Assembly (NCBI GenBank): GCA_037443785.1
Contig: JBBINR010000010.1
Location: 1 to 64,000, forward strand
DNA: 64,000 nt
Source of the DNA: JAQUOA01 sp037443785
Lineage (GTDB): Bacteria; Bacteroidota; Ignavibacteria; UBA10030; UBA8401
Reading direction: 5' to 3'
Shown here: positions 16,131-25,622 of the stretch, piece by piece
Position numbering within the stretch: position 1 is the stretch's first letter
Layout of the letters: every line of letters begins with the position of its first letter
Made by a program: the position numbers and the translations under genes
Notes under the pieces: generated by a model
Seen by the model: the letters and a program-made list of their open reading frames with translations, nothing else
Told to the model about the DNA's origin: nothing
The model's database searches: none

Positions 16131-17489
16131 CTATTTTAATCCTTCTTCTCCAATTGCCCATGACAAAATTGCCATCGCAATTGCACCAAGTTCTAATTCA
16201 CGCGGATGAACTTTATCGATCGTATCGTGATTTGAATGATGGTAATCAAAATACTTTTGCGAATCCGGATTTAACCCTATCATTGCCGTCCCCGATGCCG
16301 CAAGCGGGCCGATATCAGCTCCACCACCGCCTCGTTTAATTCTATCGGCGCCAACGATTTCAAGAAGCGATGAAAAAGATTTAATTTTTTCAAATTTTAT
16401 CGAATCTGCACTAACGCCGAAACCAAGCGGAGCAAACCCGCCAAAATCGCTTTCAATTGCCACAATATGTTCAAATTTTTTACCGTTATAATCCGAAGCG
16501 TATGTTCTTCCTCCCTTAAGTCCGTTTTCTTCATTCGCAAAAAGTACGGTGCGGATTGTTCTTTTAGGACGCAAGTTCAATTCCTTTATCAAACGCAGAA
16601 CTTCAATTGATTGAACAACTCCTGAACCGTCATCATGCGCACCTTGTCCTTTGTCCCAACTATCAAGATGTCCGCCAATAAGGATAACTTCATTCGGAAC
16701 TTCAGACCCTTTGATTTCACCGATAACATTCGACGACGGCACATCCGACAATGTAACACAGCTTAACCGGATTTCAACCGTCACACTCTTTTTTGTCTGC
16801 AGTTGATCATGAAGATAATTTGCACCAACAGTGCTAATTGCGGCTGCAGGGATTTTGGGAATAGAATCATTATAGTTCATCATTCCGGTATGCGGTTCAT
16901 CATCAATTGCATTCGTCATTGAACGAACCAATACTGCGGCGGCACCAACTCTCGCCGCTTCAATAGCACCGCGGCTTCTTTGATTAACCGCTCCACCGTA
17001 TGCCTCCCCAGTACTGACTTTGGTCGCATCAAATGGACGATTATAAAAAATTATTTTCCCTTTTGCTTTTATTCCAAGGGCAGCGACTTCTTCAAATGAA
17101 CGAACTTCTATAAGGTCGCCGGTAATGCCTTTTTTTGGAGTTCCTATGCTTCCGCCCAGAGCACAGATGGAAAGCTTTTTCTTCACTTTACCGTTAACGG
17201 TAAATGCTTCCTCAACTTCCCCTCTTACCCAATGAGGCACCATCACCGGTTCAAGCCAAACAGAATCACAGCCGATATTCTGCAGTGTCTTTTTCCCCCA
17301 CTGTACTGCTTTTTCATAATTTTTAGAACCGCTTAATCGCGAACCGACTGTCACGGTTAATTCTTGAAGCAATGTATATGAATATAACGATTCAAGCCCT
17401 TTATCTTTAAATTGATTGGCAATCTCCACTTTAGATTGTGATACAAGTATTAATGGGATCAGCAGTAATACCGCACATGTCTTTCTCAT
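16131..17489 (-). CDS. Exported M28-family aminopeptidase with PA domain
   Basis: About 452 residues. A short signal peptide (MRKTCAVLLLIPLILVSQS) leads; a protease-associated insertion spans about 125-235; the zinc-binding catalytic part follows with HLDSW (His276, Asp278 in the longer numbering), GAHDDGSGV (286-294), ANEENGLKGG (catalytic Glu322/Glu323) and YHHSNHDTIDKV near the end. Similar to carboxypeptidase Q-type dipeptidases. I take ATG 17489 as the start because AGGAAGGA lies eight bases upstream; ATG 17495 is possible. Its start overlaps the stop of the HIT gene (TGATG). Likely acts in the periplasm, feeding amino acids to the cell together with the M16 pair. Confidence 0.9.
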   Translation of the reverse strand: MRKTCAVLLLIPLILVSQSKVEIANQFKDKGLESLYSYTLLQELTVTVGSRLSGSKNYEKAVQWGKKTLQNIGCDSVWLEPVMVPHWVRGEVEEAFTVNGKVKKKLSICALGGSIGTPKKGITGDLIEVRSFEEVAALGIKAKGKIIFYNRPFDATKVSTGEAYGGAVNQRSRGAIEAARVGAAAVLVRSMTNAIDDEPHTGMMNYNDSIPKIPAAAISTVGANYLHDQLQTKKSVTVEIRLSCVTLSDVPSSNVIGEIKGSEVPNEVILIGGHLDSWDKGQGAHDDGSGVVQSIEVLRLIKELNLRPKRTIRTVLFANEENGLKGGRTYASDYNGKKFEHIVAIESDFGGFAPLGFGVSADSIKFEKIKSFSSLLEIVGADRIKRGGGGADIGPLAASGTAMIGLNPDSQKYFDYHHSNHDTIDKVHPRELELGAIAMAILSWAIGEEGLK

Positions 17490-17995
17490 CAGCATATTCC
17501 TTCCTTTTTTATTTGGGCTTTGATTTTTTTATACGATTGTTTCATATCCTCGGATACAAGTTTTACATCTCCAAGTGTCGGCATAAAATTGGTATCACCA
17601 TTCCATCGAGGAACAATGTGAAAATGGATATGATCGTCAACGCCGGCGCCGGCAACACGGCCGATATTCGCTCCGAAATTAAATCCATGCGGGCTCATAA
17701 TCTTTTTTAACACTTCGATCATTTGACCCGTCGTTTCCATAATATCAGCGTGCTCTTCAATTGAAAGCCCGGCGAAATCGGGGGTTTGCGTATACGGGAC
17801 AATCATTAAATGACCGCTGTTATAGGGATACAAATTCATCATTACAAAACAATGCTTTTTGCGAAGAAGGACAAGATTCTTTTCATCTTTTTTTTCTCTG
17901 ATAATCCTTGTGAAAAGAGATTCTCCTTTCTTGGGTTTTTCATTTTTAAATGTTGCTATGTATTGTGATCTCCACGGCGAGTATAATCGTTCCAT
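17489..17995 (-). CDS. HIT-family nucleotide hydrolase/phosphorylase
   Basis: 168-residue histidine-triad protein. The triad is in DDHIHFHIVPRWNGDTNFMP, preceded by FNFGANIGRVAGAG; the RWNGDTNFMP end is shared with the Ap4A phosphorylase-like branch rather than with short HinT proteins. The N-terminus MERLYSPWRSQYI is also typical, so I start at ATG 17995; the frame extends to a TTG at 18019. The reaction is probably cleavage of dinucleoside polyphosphates or adenylated compounds; this is family inference. It is first of the HIT-M28-M16-M16 unit. Confidence 0.87.
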   Translation of the reverse strand: MERLYSPWRSQYIATFKNEKPKKGESLFTRIIREKKDEKNLVLLRKKHCFVMMNLYPYNSGHLMIVPYTQTPDFAGLSIEEHADIMETTGQMIEVLKKIMSPHGFNFGANIGRVAGAGVDDHIHFHIVPRWNGDTNFMPTLGDVKLVSEDMKQSYKKIKAQIKKEGIC

Positions 17996-18063
17996 AATAT
18001 TCTCATGTTGTAGTAACAAATGTGTTTGGCTAATATAGGAAGGATGACAAAGGTTTGCAAAAT

Positions 18064-18087
18064 AAAAAAAGTCCGATCAGGTCGGAC
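18064..18087 (-). terminator. Rho-independent terminator
   Basis: Stem GTCCGA / TCGGAC (18071-18076 and 18082-18087), five-base loop, then a seven-base T run on the minus strand. It ends whatever is transcribed through 18088-18346, most likely the small ORF at 18154-18249 and perhaps recD2. Confidence 0.8.
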
Positions 18088-18153
18088 GAAAGGGATACTT
18101 CGGCATTCATAACAAGAAGAATGCAATCTTGATAAATATTTGATGCAGTCTGC

Positions 18154-18249
18154 TTACGCGGATTTTTTTCTGTTTGAACTTGAATCCCATAGTGAAACAA
18201 ACAAAAAAAGACAGGCTGCTGCGTAATAAAAAGCTTCTTGAAATTCCAT
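18154..18249 (-). CDS. Possible 31-residue single-pass membrane peptide
   Basis: Unrecognised short ORF between the recD2-type gene and a terminator. An AAGGAG ribosome site lies six bases before the ATG at 18249, one of the best in this window. The peptide begins MEFQEAFYYAAACLF, continues with a hydrophobic stretch FLFVSLW and ends with a basic hydrophilic tail (SSSNRKKSA), so it reads as one membrane span of about 15-18 residues. The strong ribosome site and dedicated terminator argue for a real product; length and lack of recognisable homologues argue for caution. The remaining sequence 18250-18346 shows no clear promoter. Confidence 0.5.
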   Translation of the reverse strand: MEFQEAFYYAAACLFLFVSLWDSSSNRKKSA

Positions 18250-18346
18250 AATTTCTCCTTGTATTGATAAGGCAAATTTACAGAGAAATTGTTATGAAAC
18301 TATTACGCCAATGCTATGAAATTTTAATCGCAAAATACATCTGGGA

Positions 18347-20506
18347 TCAAAGAATTTCCCGGATTCTATTCTTCAAGGAGGTATTTCGTTCACGGACGTC
18401 AACATTTTTCATCGCAAGAGCCATTGCTTTTTTTTGCCCAACTAGAATAAGCATTTCCTTCGCCCGGGTAACGGCAGTGTACAACAAATTCCGTTGCAGC
18501 ATAATGTAATGAGAAACAGTCATGGGCATAATAACAACCTTAAATTCATTTCCCTGACTTTTATGAATCGTTGTTGCGTAGGCCAGTGATAATTCTTCAA
18601 CTTCTTCAAATGAATATTCTATCCGACGTCCGTAAAATTCAACGGCAATAATACCATCTTCCTTGTCAACGCCGATAATTTTCCCCACATCTCCGTTAAA
18701 AATATCTTTATCGTAATTATTACGCACTTGCATGACTTTGTCATTCATCAACAATTTTCGTTCGCTCCCCTGCCAGCAGATTCTGGAATGGCCATTAAGG
18801 ATTCGTTGAAGCTCCCGATTCAACTCTTTCACCCCGCATAGTGAATTATTCATCGGGGATAACACTTGCACTTCATCAATAACATTATAGCGGTAATTTT
18901 GTGGAATAATTGTCGAACATAAACCAACGATTGTATCCCTGATGCTCTCCGGAGAGTCTTCCTCCATAAATTGAAAATCCTGAGCAAAAGCCGGATTTTC
19001 TCCGTGATTAATCCGGTGTGAATTGATAATAATTGAACTTTCTTCCGATTGTCGAAAAATTGTATCAAGCCGCACGGTAAAAATTCGCTTCGATTCTATC
19101 ATATCGCGCAACACTTGTCCGGGGCCAACCGAAGGCAGCTGATCCACATCGCCCACGAGAATAATTTGCGTTAGGGGCGATACTGCCGCAAGCAGTGAAT
19201 CGAATAACTGAATATCAACCATCGACACTTCATCGACAATCAACAAATCACACTCAAGCACATTGTCTTCATCGCGACGAAAAGCACCGTTCATCGGATC
19301 GAACTCCAGGAGCCGATGAATAGTTTTGGCTTCTCGTCCGCTTACTTCGGAGAGACGTTTTGCGGCGCGACCAGTCGGTGCACACAAAACATACTTCACA
19401 TCCAGCTGATCTGCCAATTCAATAATTCCGTTAACGCACAGTGTTTTTCCAGTGCCGGGTCCTCCGGTAATAATTGTGACAGGATGAAGGATAGCATGGA
19501 GAATCGCATCTCGTTGTTTTGCGTCAAAGGTCAACTCACGTCGGCGTTCAAATTCAGTAATTGCAGAGAGCAATTTTTCTTTCGACAGATTCCGCTCTCC
19601 CTTTCTCACTAAACTTTGCAATCGATAAGAAGATCTTTCTTCCGCATTATAGAGCTGGAGGGGAAACAGATTGTCGTTTTGATTGACAATGTACCCTTGT
19701 TGAATGCCTGTATCGAGGGCACGATTAACTTTTGCTTCATCGACAATTAATAACGATGCTGCTCGTTGAAGTGCTTCTTCTTTCGGCAAATAACAATGGC
19801 CCCCTGCTCTGCACGCTTCGTCTAAAACGTATCGAACACCTGCAATGAGTCTATAAATACTTTCTTGTTCAACCCCCATTTTCTTTGCAATATCATCAGC
19901 CGTTTGAAAACCAATTCCGTATACGTCGTCAATAATTTGATAGGGATTATTTTTTAAAACATTCATAACGGCGGAACCATAAGTCTTATACAGTCGGATC
20001 GCATGACTGGTGCTAATCGCATGCGATTTAAGGAATAACAGCGTATCCTGCATTTCTTTAAGCGATGATAATGCTGCAAGAATGCCTTTAAATTTTTTTC
20101 GCCCAATTCCCTCGACCTCGAGCAAACGCTCAGGACCATGGTTCAAAATATCCATTGTTTGTTGGCCAAAATGATCGATGATTTTTAAAGCCAAGGACGG
20201 TCCAACTCCCTTGATTAATCCTGAAGATAAAAACTGCTCAACTCCAAACATCGTTGAAGGAAGCTGCGCTTCGAACGAATCGAATGCAAATTGTTTCCCG
20301 TATTTCGTATGATTCGTCCATTTGCCGGTCAGAGAATATTCATCACCTTCATGCGGATGCAAAAGATAGCCGACGGATGTAAAAGTTTCTTTCCCTGAAT
20401 GAAACACAGCGATGCAATAACCATTTTGATCATTGTAGTAAATGATTCGCTCGAGAACGCACTGAATTGTTTTCTGGATATCGGTATTTTTTTGAGGATT
20501 GGACAT
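18347..20506 (-). CDS. recD2: RecD2-type ATP-dependent DNA helicase
   Basis: 719-residue superfamily 1B helicase. The N-terminal 200 residues include tandem helix-hairpin-helix-like segments (LIKGVGPSLALKIIDHFG and LLEVEGIGRKKFKGIL, about 97-145, and NPYQIIDDVYGIGFQTAD near 187-205). The motor follows: Walker A GGPGTGKT (348-355), Walker B LLIVDEVSMVD, and the C-terminal AYATTIHKSQGNEF motif. This is the RecD2/YrrC form found without RecBC, which unwinds DNA 5' to 3' in repair. The gene appears to stand alone; no recB or recC is near. Confidence 0.92.
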   Translation of the reverse strand: MSNPQKNTDIQKTIQCVLERIIYYNDQNGYCIAVFHSGKETFTSVGYLLHPHEGDEYSLTGKWTNHTKYGKQFAFDSFEAQLPSTMFGVEQFLSSGLIKGVGPSLALKIIDHFGQQTMDILNHGPERLLEVEGIGRKKFKGILAALSSLKEMQDTLLFLKSHAISTSHAIRLYKTYGSAVMNVLKNNPYQIIDDVYGIGFQTADDIAKKMGVEQESIYRLIAGVRYVLDEACRAGGHCYLPKEEALQRAASLLIVDEAKVNRALDTGIQQGYIVNQNDNLFPLQLYNAEERSSYRLQSLVRKGERNLSKEKLLSAITEFERRRELTFDAKQRDAILHAILHPVTIITGGPGTGKTLCVNGIIELADQLDVKYVLCAPTGRAAKRLSEVSGREAKTIHRLLEFDPMNGAFRRDEDNVLECDLLIVDEVSMVDIQLFDSLLAAVSPLTQIILVGDVDQLPSVGPGQVLRDMIESKRIFTVRLDTIFRQSEESSIIINSHRINHGENPAFAQDFQFMEEDSPESIRDTIVGLCSTIIPQNYRYNVIDEVQVLSPMNNSLCGVKELNRELQRILNGHSRICWQGSERKLLMNDKVMQVRNNYDKDIFNGDVGKIIGVDKEDGIIAVEFYGRRIEYSFEEVEELSLAYATTIHKSQGNEFKVVIMPMTVSHYIMLQRNLLYTAVTRAKEMLILVGQKKAMALAMKNVDVRERNTSLKNRIREIL

Positions 20507-20558
20507 CGAGGTTAACTAAGTTCCTTTAGCGTTACTTGGACACCGAAGCATCGAAGAA

Positions 20559-21920
20559 TCATTTTTTGCTTCTCCATCGATCAATAAAATATTGCCACAT
20601 CATATCGTTAATCGAGAAAGGAACGAGTGCAAAATTATGGTCGTCATCTTCACCTTCCCGTCGAAATTGAATACCAAATGACTTTTCGCCAGTATTGTAA
20701 TACCAATTTTCATAATATCCACCGCGGCAATCAACATAATCCGGAGCACCACAAATGATATATAAAATTCCCATTGGCGTTCGCGACCCTTCAATGCATG
20801 AAGGGAAAAGTGAATTTGCTTCAGAAATTTTTCGTTCAAAATCTTTCAATCGCTGGCGGCCGCCGTGTAATTCCCAAAAATTGGCAATTGCCGCCGTTAA
20901 TTTTTCGTTCGATACAGCCATCATCGAATCGTATTCTTCTTCTTTCATTATGTATCGCATTGCATCGGTAATCTCATCCTGTGCAACATCCAAGCCAGGA
21001 TGCAATTTCCCCAGAAAAACCCGACGGATCGTCACCACTGTATCTGAACCTGAAATAATTTTTCGAGTCAACTGTGTGCTTCCTCTTCGCGGCAGAGGGA
21101 AGAATTGAATAATAGGCTGCACACCGTTTTTTTGAATTACAAAAACCGAATCGTTTCGATAATACTCCTCAGAATATTTTTCAACACACCCTCTGTGCGG
21201 GGATTGATAAGGAGGCGAAAAATACATAAAGTCAGTTTTCTTTTCCTTTTCCTCAGAGTATGTAGAATACGACTCTTCAATAGTGACCGTATCGCCCTGG
21301 CGGACATTGTATATTTCTTGAAATACTCCGATGGAATGCTGCATCATTGAAATTGAGGAAGGAATGATGGGATGTAATGAAATTCCTTTTGCATCTGCGA
21401 CAATAGTATCTAAAAATAGTTCGGTGCTGGCACAAAATACCGATAACGAAAAATCCTTTGCTGTTATTCGATTCATAAAACGATACTGTAGCTTTGAGAC
21501 ATTATCGGTTGAAATCATTTCTAAATAATACTCGCCCGGCGCAAGGATAAACGACTGCATCATCGGATCAAATCGATTTGAAACAGATTCGTCGTACGTC
21601 TTTGTTTCAATTGCTCTATCAACATCGCGTGACTGCACAACTTCATTCTCACTATTTCTGAAGACATAGGCAAGAGTATAGGTTGTTTTGAACCCGTTGG
21701 CCGTTTTTTCAAATCGCAGTTTATTCAATGGAACTTGCGTATACACATCAATTCGGCTGCCTTCACCGGATTTCACATTCATGATATGTGTTGAAAACGA
21801 AGGAGCGGAGAATTTTTTGAATTGAGAGATAGAATAACAGTCTTTGCTCATTTCCGGCAATGATGAACATCCACCGATCATCACAAGAACCACTAAAACA
21901 GAAATAGGGTATTTCATCAT
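20559..21920 (-). CDS. GWxTD-domain lipoprotein
   Basis: 453 residues. MMKYPISVLVVLVMIGGCSS is a lipoprotein signal with the lipobox Cys near residue 18. The C-terminal 110 residues resemble the GWxTD domain seen in FCB-group bacteria: FWELHGGRQRLKDFERKISEAN, TPMGILYIICGAPDYVDCRGGYYENWYY and SFGIQFRREG. The middle part is beta-rich, like an extended surface or periplasmic protein. I chose ATG 21920 because it overlaps the stop of the upstream gene as ATGA; the frame extends to 21947 without a lipobox-friendly start. Function of the domain is unknown. Probably acts with the membrane protein encoded upstream. Confidence 0.78.
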   Translation of the reverse strand: MMKYPISVLVVLVMIGGCSSLPEMSKDCYSISQFKKFSAPSFSTHIMNVKSGEGSRIDVYTQVPLNKLRFEKTANGFKTTYTLAYVFRNSENEVVQSRDVDRAIETKTYDESVSNRFDPMMQSFILAPGEYYLEMISTDNVSKLQYRFMNRITAKDFSLSVFCASTELFLDTIVADAKGISLHPIIPSSISMMQHSIGVFQEIYNVRQGDTVTIEESYSTYSEEKEKKTDFMYFSPPYQSPHRGCVEKYSEEYYRNDSVFVIQKNGVQPIIQFFPLPRRGSTQLTRKIISGSDTVVTIRRVFLGKLHPGLDVAQDEITDAMRYIMKEEEYDSMMAVSNEKLTAAIANFWELHGGRQRLKDFERKISEANSLFPSCIEGSRTPMGILYIICGAPDYVDCRGGYYENWYYNTGEKSFGIQFRREGEDDDHNFALVPFSINDMMWQYFIDRWRSKK

Positions 21921-24196
21921 TGAAACTGCATTGCAATGTTGTCGCATAGTTCTATTTGTTCATCCAAATAATCGTTTACTGTTTCTGTCGGCGCATAATT
22001 TTTCGCCTGCCAATAGGCACTTTTTGCAGATTCAAAATCTCTCATCCGATAAAATAAATTTGCTGTACGAATGCTCGAAAAATAGCACAAGATATTATGC
22101 TTTGCTCTGTTTGAAATTTTTTGAAATACGTTCACTGCTAGCGAATCATTACCTCGTCGTTCTTCAATATTTGCCATTGCAAATAGAAGTGAAAGACTTT
22201 CTTTCGAACCTGCATTTTGAATTACGGCTATTTTTGCCGAATCCTCCAATCCAGAATAATACAATTCATGAAACATTTCTCCGGTTATACCATCGGCAAT
22301 TATTTGTTTTCGTAATGCCGCAGCCTCACAAAATCCTTCGGAATAGTTCATTTTATAAATTGATGCAAATATTTTCTCTGCATTTTTTAAATCTCTGGTC
22401 AAGAAATATGCATCGCCCAAAAAGAATAAGAGCGATGGATTGATGTGGAGCAAGGATTCATTGGAGATTTCGTTGAATCGTGACAGGACTTGAGTATACT
22501 TTTTTTGCGAAAGAAGGGACTGAAATATTCCCCTTACCGCAAAAACTGTCGGTGCATCCGAATATGACGCTTCAAATTGCTGTTCGGCCAATAAATAATT
22601 CTTAACACGAATAGCTTTTAATGCGTTTTGATTTTTCTCTGCAACTTCCCGCGCACATGTTTTATAAAAGATCGATGGCTGAAGAAACAATGCCCGCACA
22701 GTTTCCGGGGGAAGGTTGGTACTATCGACCGATTTAAGATAGGCCGCCCACTCTTTTTCAAGAGCATCGATCGATTCTCCGAATGCAAAAATAAAATTAC
22801 CGTTAGCGAAAGCAAATTTGAACCGATTGATTCCAAATCGATCAATAAGATATTTGCAAAATGAACCCGAAACAAGATAGGCATAACTGCTTGATTGGAC
22901 TGCAAAGCCAGTCGTTGAGAACAGCACACCGACATTTTCCAGCAAATTGTCGCGCATTAAGGCCGCTGCATATTGATGCGGCGTAAACATTCCCTCCTGC
23001 CAGTCGATAGCAACGGCTAATCCTTCATTAAATCCCATATGGGTGCTGGCGTGAATCAATGGAAATCCAAAATTACCGGCGAGAATATGAACGAGTTCAT
23101 GTCTGAAAGTCGATTGAAAGGTCGATTGTGTAAGATGAATTTCCCTTTTCCAGGGCTTCGCGATATTCGTGTTTGCAGTACCAATATATTTACGTTTTTC
23201 TTCATTTGAAGAAAACAAAAATATTTCAATTTTTTTCTTATTCTTCTCGATCAATTCCAACCGACGGCAGACGAGTTCATAACTGAATTCAGCTTCCGCG
23301 CGAACAACACGAACTTGATCCATTGAATAGTTTTTACCGGAATAGTAAATGATAAAATGATCAGATTCCGTGCGACGCCCAAATTGCTTTTGAATGTCAG
23401 AAGAAGAATATTCGAAGCCCAAATCTGCCCTAAACAAAAATGCAATAATCAATATCGATAAACAAAAGAGCAAACATCCCACTAATACTTTATTCTTGCC
23501 GGCATGGCTTTTGACCTTATGAATGTTAGATTTTAATGACAGTGATTCGTTCCAAAATGGTATACCAATAAAAAAGATGGCAACACATAACAATGACGTC
23601 ACAATTGTCAGTTCGCGAAAAACCAGCAAAGTTTTCATGTCGCCGACAGTCTCGTCGTAAGTAATGCCGGGGAAAAAACCAAAAATTAAATTATACGCAA
23701 ACAATTGCGGTTGTCCGTACGTAACAAAAACGATATGAGAAAGAATTCCCACAACGGCAATAGTGAATACAACAATTGAACGTCGGAAAATCATTCCCAC
23801 AACAAGCGCCAGTGAAACAGAAAAAAACATCGTTATCATCGGCAGCAAAAGGTAATAGGATAATCCTTTCGTATACGCGCAGTTTTTGACGGCAAATGCA
23901 TTCAGCGTAATAACAATAAGTGGAATAAGGAGTAAAAGAAAGTTGACATGCAGATAATCAATAACAACAAACAACCACGTCCGCCCTGTCAATGGTTTTT
24001 GTTTGTGTTCCCGTAAGAATTTGATCGTCAATATTCCGCTAATCAAGGCGGCAGGAATCGTCATGACAGCTGAAAATTCAAATCCCAAGTAATTAAAAAG
24101 AGGAACTTGGGTTAATAGTCCCGCCAAGAGAAAATATAGAATCGCAGCGGTCTGCACTCGTTGGGTTCTGAAATATGCTCCAATAATGCTTGTCAT
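21917..24196 (-). CDS. Seven-span membrane protein with gluzincin-like peptidase and TPR parts
   Basis: 759 residues in three parts. About seven hydrophobic spans occupy 17-256. A soluble part from about 275 to 490 contains HELVH (366-370) and, 21 residues on, NEGLAVAIDW with Glu391, the arrangement of zinc gluzincin peptidases (peptidase MA-like). The C-terminal 250 residues look like tetratricopeptide-type helical repeats (NALKAIRVKNYLLAEQQFEA, LLFFLGDAYFLTRDLKNAEKI, ESAKSAYWQAKNYAPT). All expected zinc residues are present, so it may be an active protease acting at the membrane. It is coupled to the GWxTD lipoprotein by a 4-base overlap. I do not recognise a named family for the whole architecture. 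Confidence 0.78.
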   Translation of the reverse strand: MTSIIGAYFRTQRVQTAAILYFLLAGLLTQVPLFNYLGFEFSAVMTIPAALISGILTIKFLREHKQKPLTGRTWLFVVIDYLHVNFLLLLIPLIVITLNAFAVKNCAYTKGLSYYLLLPMITMFFSVSLALVVGMIFRRSIVVFTIAVVGILSHIVFVTYGQPQLFAYNLIFGFFPGITYDETVGDMKTLLVFRELTIVTSLLCVAIFFIGIPFWNESLSLKSNIHKVKSHAGKNKVLVGCLLFCLSILIIAFLFRADLGFEYSSSDIQKQFGRRTESDHFIIYYSGKNYSMDQVRVVRAEAEFSYELVCRRLELIEKNKKKIEIFLFSSNEEKRKYIGTANTNIAKPWKREIHLTQSTFQSTFRHELVHILAGNFGFPLIHASTHMGFNEGLAVAIDWQEGMFTPHQYAAALMRDNLLENVGVLFSTTGFAVQSSSYAYLVSGSFCKYLIDRFGINRFKFAFANGNFIFAFGESIDALEKEWAAYLKSVDSTNLPPETVRALFLQPSIFYKTCAREVAEKNQNALKAIRVKNYLLAEQQFEASYSDAPTVFAVRGIFQSLLSQKKYTQVLSRFNEISNESLLHINPSLLFFLGDAYFLTRDLKNAEKIFASIYKMNYSEGFCEAAALRKQIIADGITGEMFHELYYSGLEDSAKIAVIQNAGSKESLSLLFAMANIEERRGNDSLAVNVFQKISNRAKHNILCYFSSIRTANLFYRMRDFESAKSAYWQAKNYAPTETVNDYLDEQIELCDNIAMQFQ

Positions 24197-24234
24197 ACTT
24201 TATGATACTTATTTTTCAAATGAACTTCACGATG

Positions 24235-24264
24235 AAAATAAAAAACCCGTTGACACGGGTTTTT
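24235..24264 (-). terminator. Rho-independent terminator after deoA
   Basis: Ten-base stem AAAAACCCGT / ACGGGTTTTT around a four-base loop (24251-24254), T run on the minus strand. It closes the pyrE-mscS-nudix-deoA unit. Confidence 0.88.
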
Positions 24265-24290
24265 ATAGATATTGTAAAATGGAATCTCGC

Positions 24291-25622
24291 TTAAACTGTA
24301 AATTCTCTTACTCCGTTTTTATCGACAATACTGTAAATTAAACGATGGAGATTTGGCTGCTCATGAGAGATTCGAATTGCGTTAGAAATTCTTTGAGAAA
24401 CAGAGGCGATGGCTGCTTTCGAATCAGTGTCCATCACTGCAAGCACGTCTCCGGATTTTACTTTTTCTCCAACTTTTTTCTTCAGTAAAATTCCCGCTTT
24501 GGGATCAATAACATCATCAACCTTCATTCTTCCGGCACCAAGCATGATCCCTGAAAAGCCAATTTCTAAGGGGTCTATCTCGGACACAAAACCACGGCTC
24601 TTTGATTTAATTTCAACATGATATTCGGATCGCGGGTATTTTTCTGGATTTTCGAGAAATGTACTGTCACCGCCCTGTTTTTTCACGAGTTCTAAAAATT
24701 TTTCATATGCTTTTCCATTTGCAACAACTTCTTTGCATTGTTCAATCCCGTGGTCAATTGAATCCGCCTTTTTCCCGAGCCACACCATCGCACCGCCAAG
24801 CACGTATGTCAATTTCATAATGTCGTCAATTTCACGGCCGCGCAAACACTCAAGCGACTCAACAACTTCGTTCCAATTCCCAATCGCATATCCAAGCGGT
24901 TCATTCATGTCGGTAATAAACCCAATCGTCTCTTTCCCGAAGCTGTTTCCAATTCCAACAAGTGCCTGCGCCAACTCAACTGACTGGTCGTATGTCTGCA
25001 TAAATGCACCTCTCCCGGTTTTTACATCCAGCACAAGTGCATCAATCCCTTCCGCAAGTTTTTTGCTCATAATGCTTCCCGCAATTAACGGGATACATTC
25101 CACTGTCGCCGTAACGTCACGCAGCGCATACATTTTTTTATCCGCCGGAGCAATCTCTTTCGTCTGACCAATCATTACTAAACCAATTTCATCGATAACT
25201 TTTTTGTATTCTGCAATTGAAAGGTTTGTTCGAAATCCGGGAATGGATTCTAACTTATCGAGCGTTCCGCCGGTATGCCCGAGGCCTCGACCGCTGATCA
25301 TAGGAACAGGAACACCGCAGGCAGCAACAATCGGTGCCAGCGGGAGGGAAATTTTATCGCCGACGCCGCCGGTTGAATGTTTATCAACTTTGATTCCTTT
25401 CATATGAGAAAGATCGACAATATCTCCGGAATGAAGCATAAGCCGGGTGAATTCAGCCGTCTCTTCTTTATTCATTCCGCGGAAATATGTCGCCATCAAT
25501 AACGATGAAATCTGGTAATCAGGAACTTCTCCCTTGACGAATCCATCGATCATCAATTTCATTTCTTCCGTGGTGAGTGAACCGCCGTTTCTTTTTTTTC
25601 GAATTATTTCAGCCGGATTCAT
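24291..25622 (-). CDS. deoA: Thymidine/pyrimidine-nucleoside phosphorylase
   Basis: 443 residues. Splits thymidine (or uridine) with phosphate to base and deoxyribose 1-phosphate in pyrimidine salvage. Signatures: KHSTGGVGDKISLPLAP (phosphate binding), MSGRGLGHTGGTLDKLES, GRGAFMQ, and the C-terminal lobe SPENPEKYPRSEY-like and LGAGRMKVDDVIDPKAGI. It could equally be called pdp; the sequence alone does not settle thymidine versus broad pyrimidine specificity. The start ATG overlaps the nudix gene stop (ATGA) and has GGGAG just upstream. It is the last gene of a nucleotide-metabolism operon. Confidence 0.93.
   Translation of the reverse strand: MNPAEIIRKKRNGGSLTTEEMKLMIDGFVKGEVPDYQISSLLMATYFRGMNKEETAEFTRLMLHSGDIVDLSHMKGIKVDKHSTGGVGDKISLPLAPIVAACGVPVPMISGRGLGHTGGTLDKLESIPGFRTNLSIAEYKKVIDEIGLVMIGQTKEIAPADKKMYALRDVTATVECIPLIAGSIMSKKLAEGIDALVLDVKTGRGAFMQTYDQSVELAQALVGIGNSFGKETIGFITDMNEPLGYAIGNWNEVVESLECLRGREIDDIMKLTYVLGGAMVWLGKKADSIDHGIEQCKEVVANGKAYEKFLELVKKQGGDSTFLENPEKYPRSEYHVEIKSKSRGFVSEIDPLEIGFSGIMLGAGRMKVDDVIDPKAGILLKKKVGEKVKSGDVLAVMDTDSKAAIASVSQRISNAIRISHEQPNLHRLIYSIVDKNGVREFTV

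Noticed and set aside
18030..18275. 81-codon minus-strand ORF after recD2
   Set aside because: It runs through the terminator at 18064-18087 and has no ribosome site. The frame with the strong AAGGAG site gives the 31-residue peptide at 18154-18249 instead.
18270..18280. TAAATTTG on the minus strand resembling a Bacteroidia -7 box (TAnnTTTG)
   Set aside because: No TTTG/TTG element at the right distance upstream, and the other promoters in this window are of the TTGACA/TATATT type.
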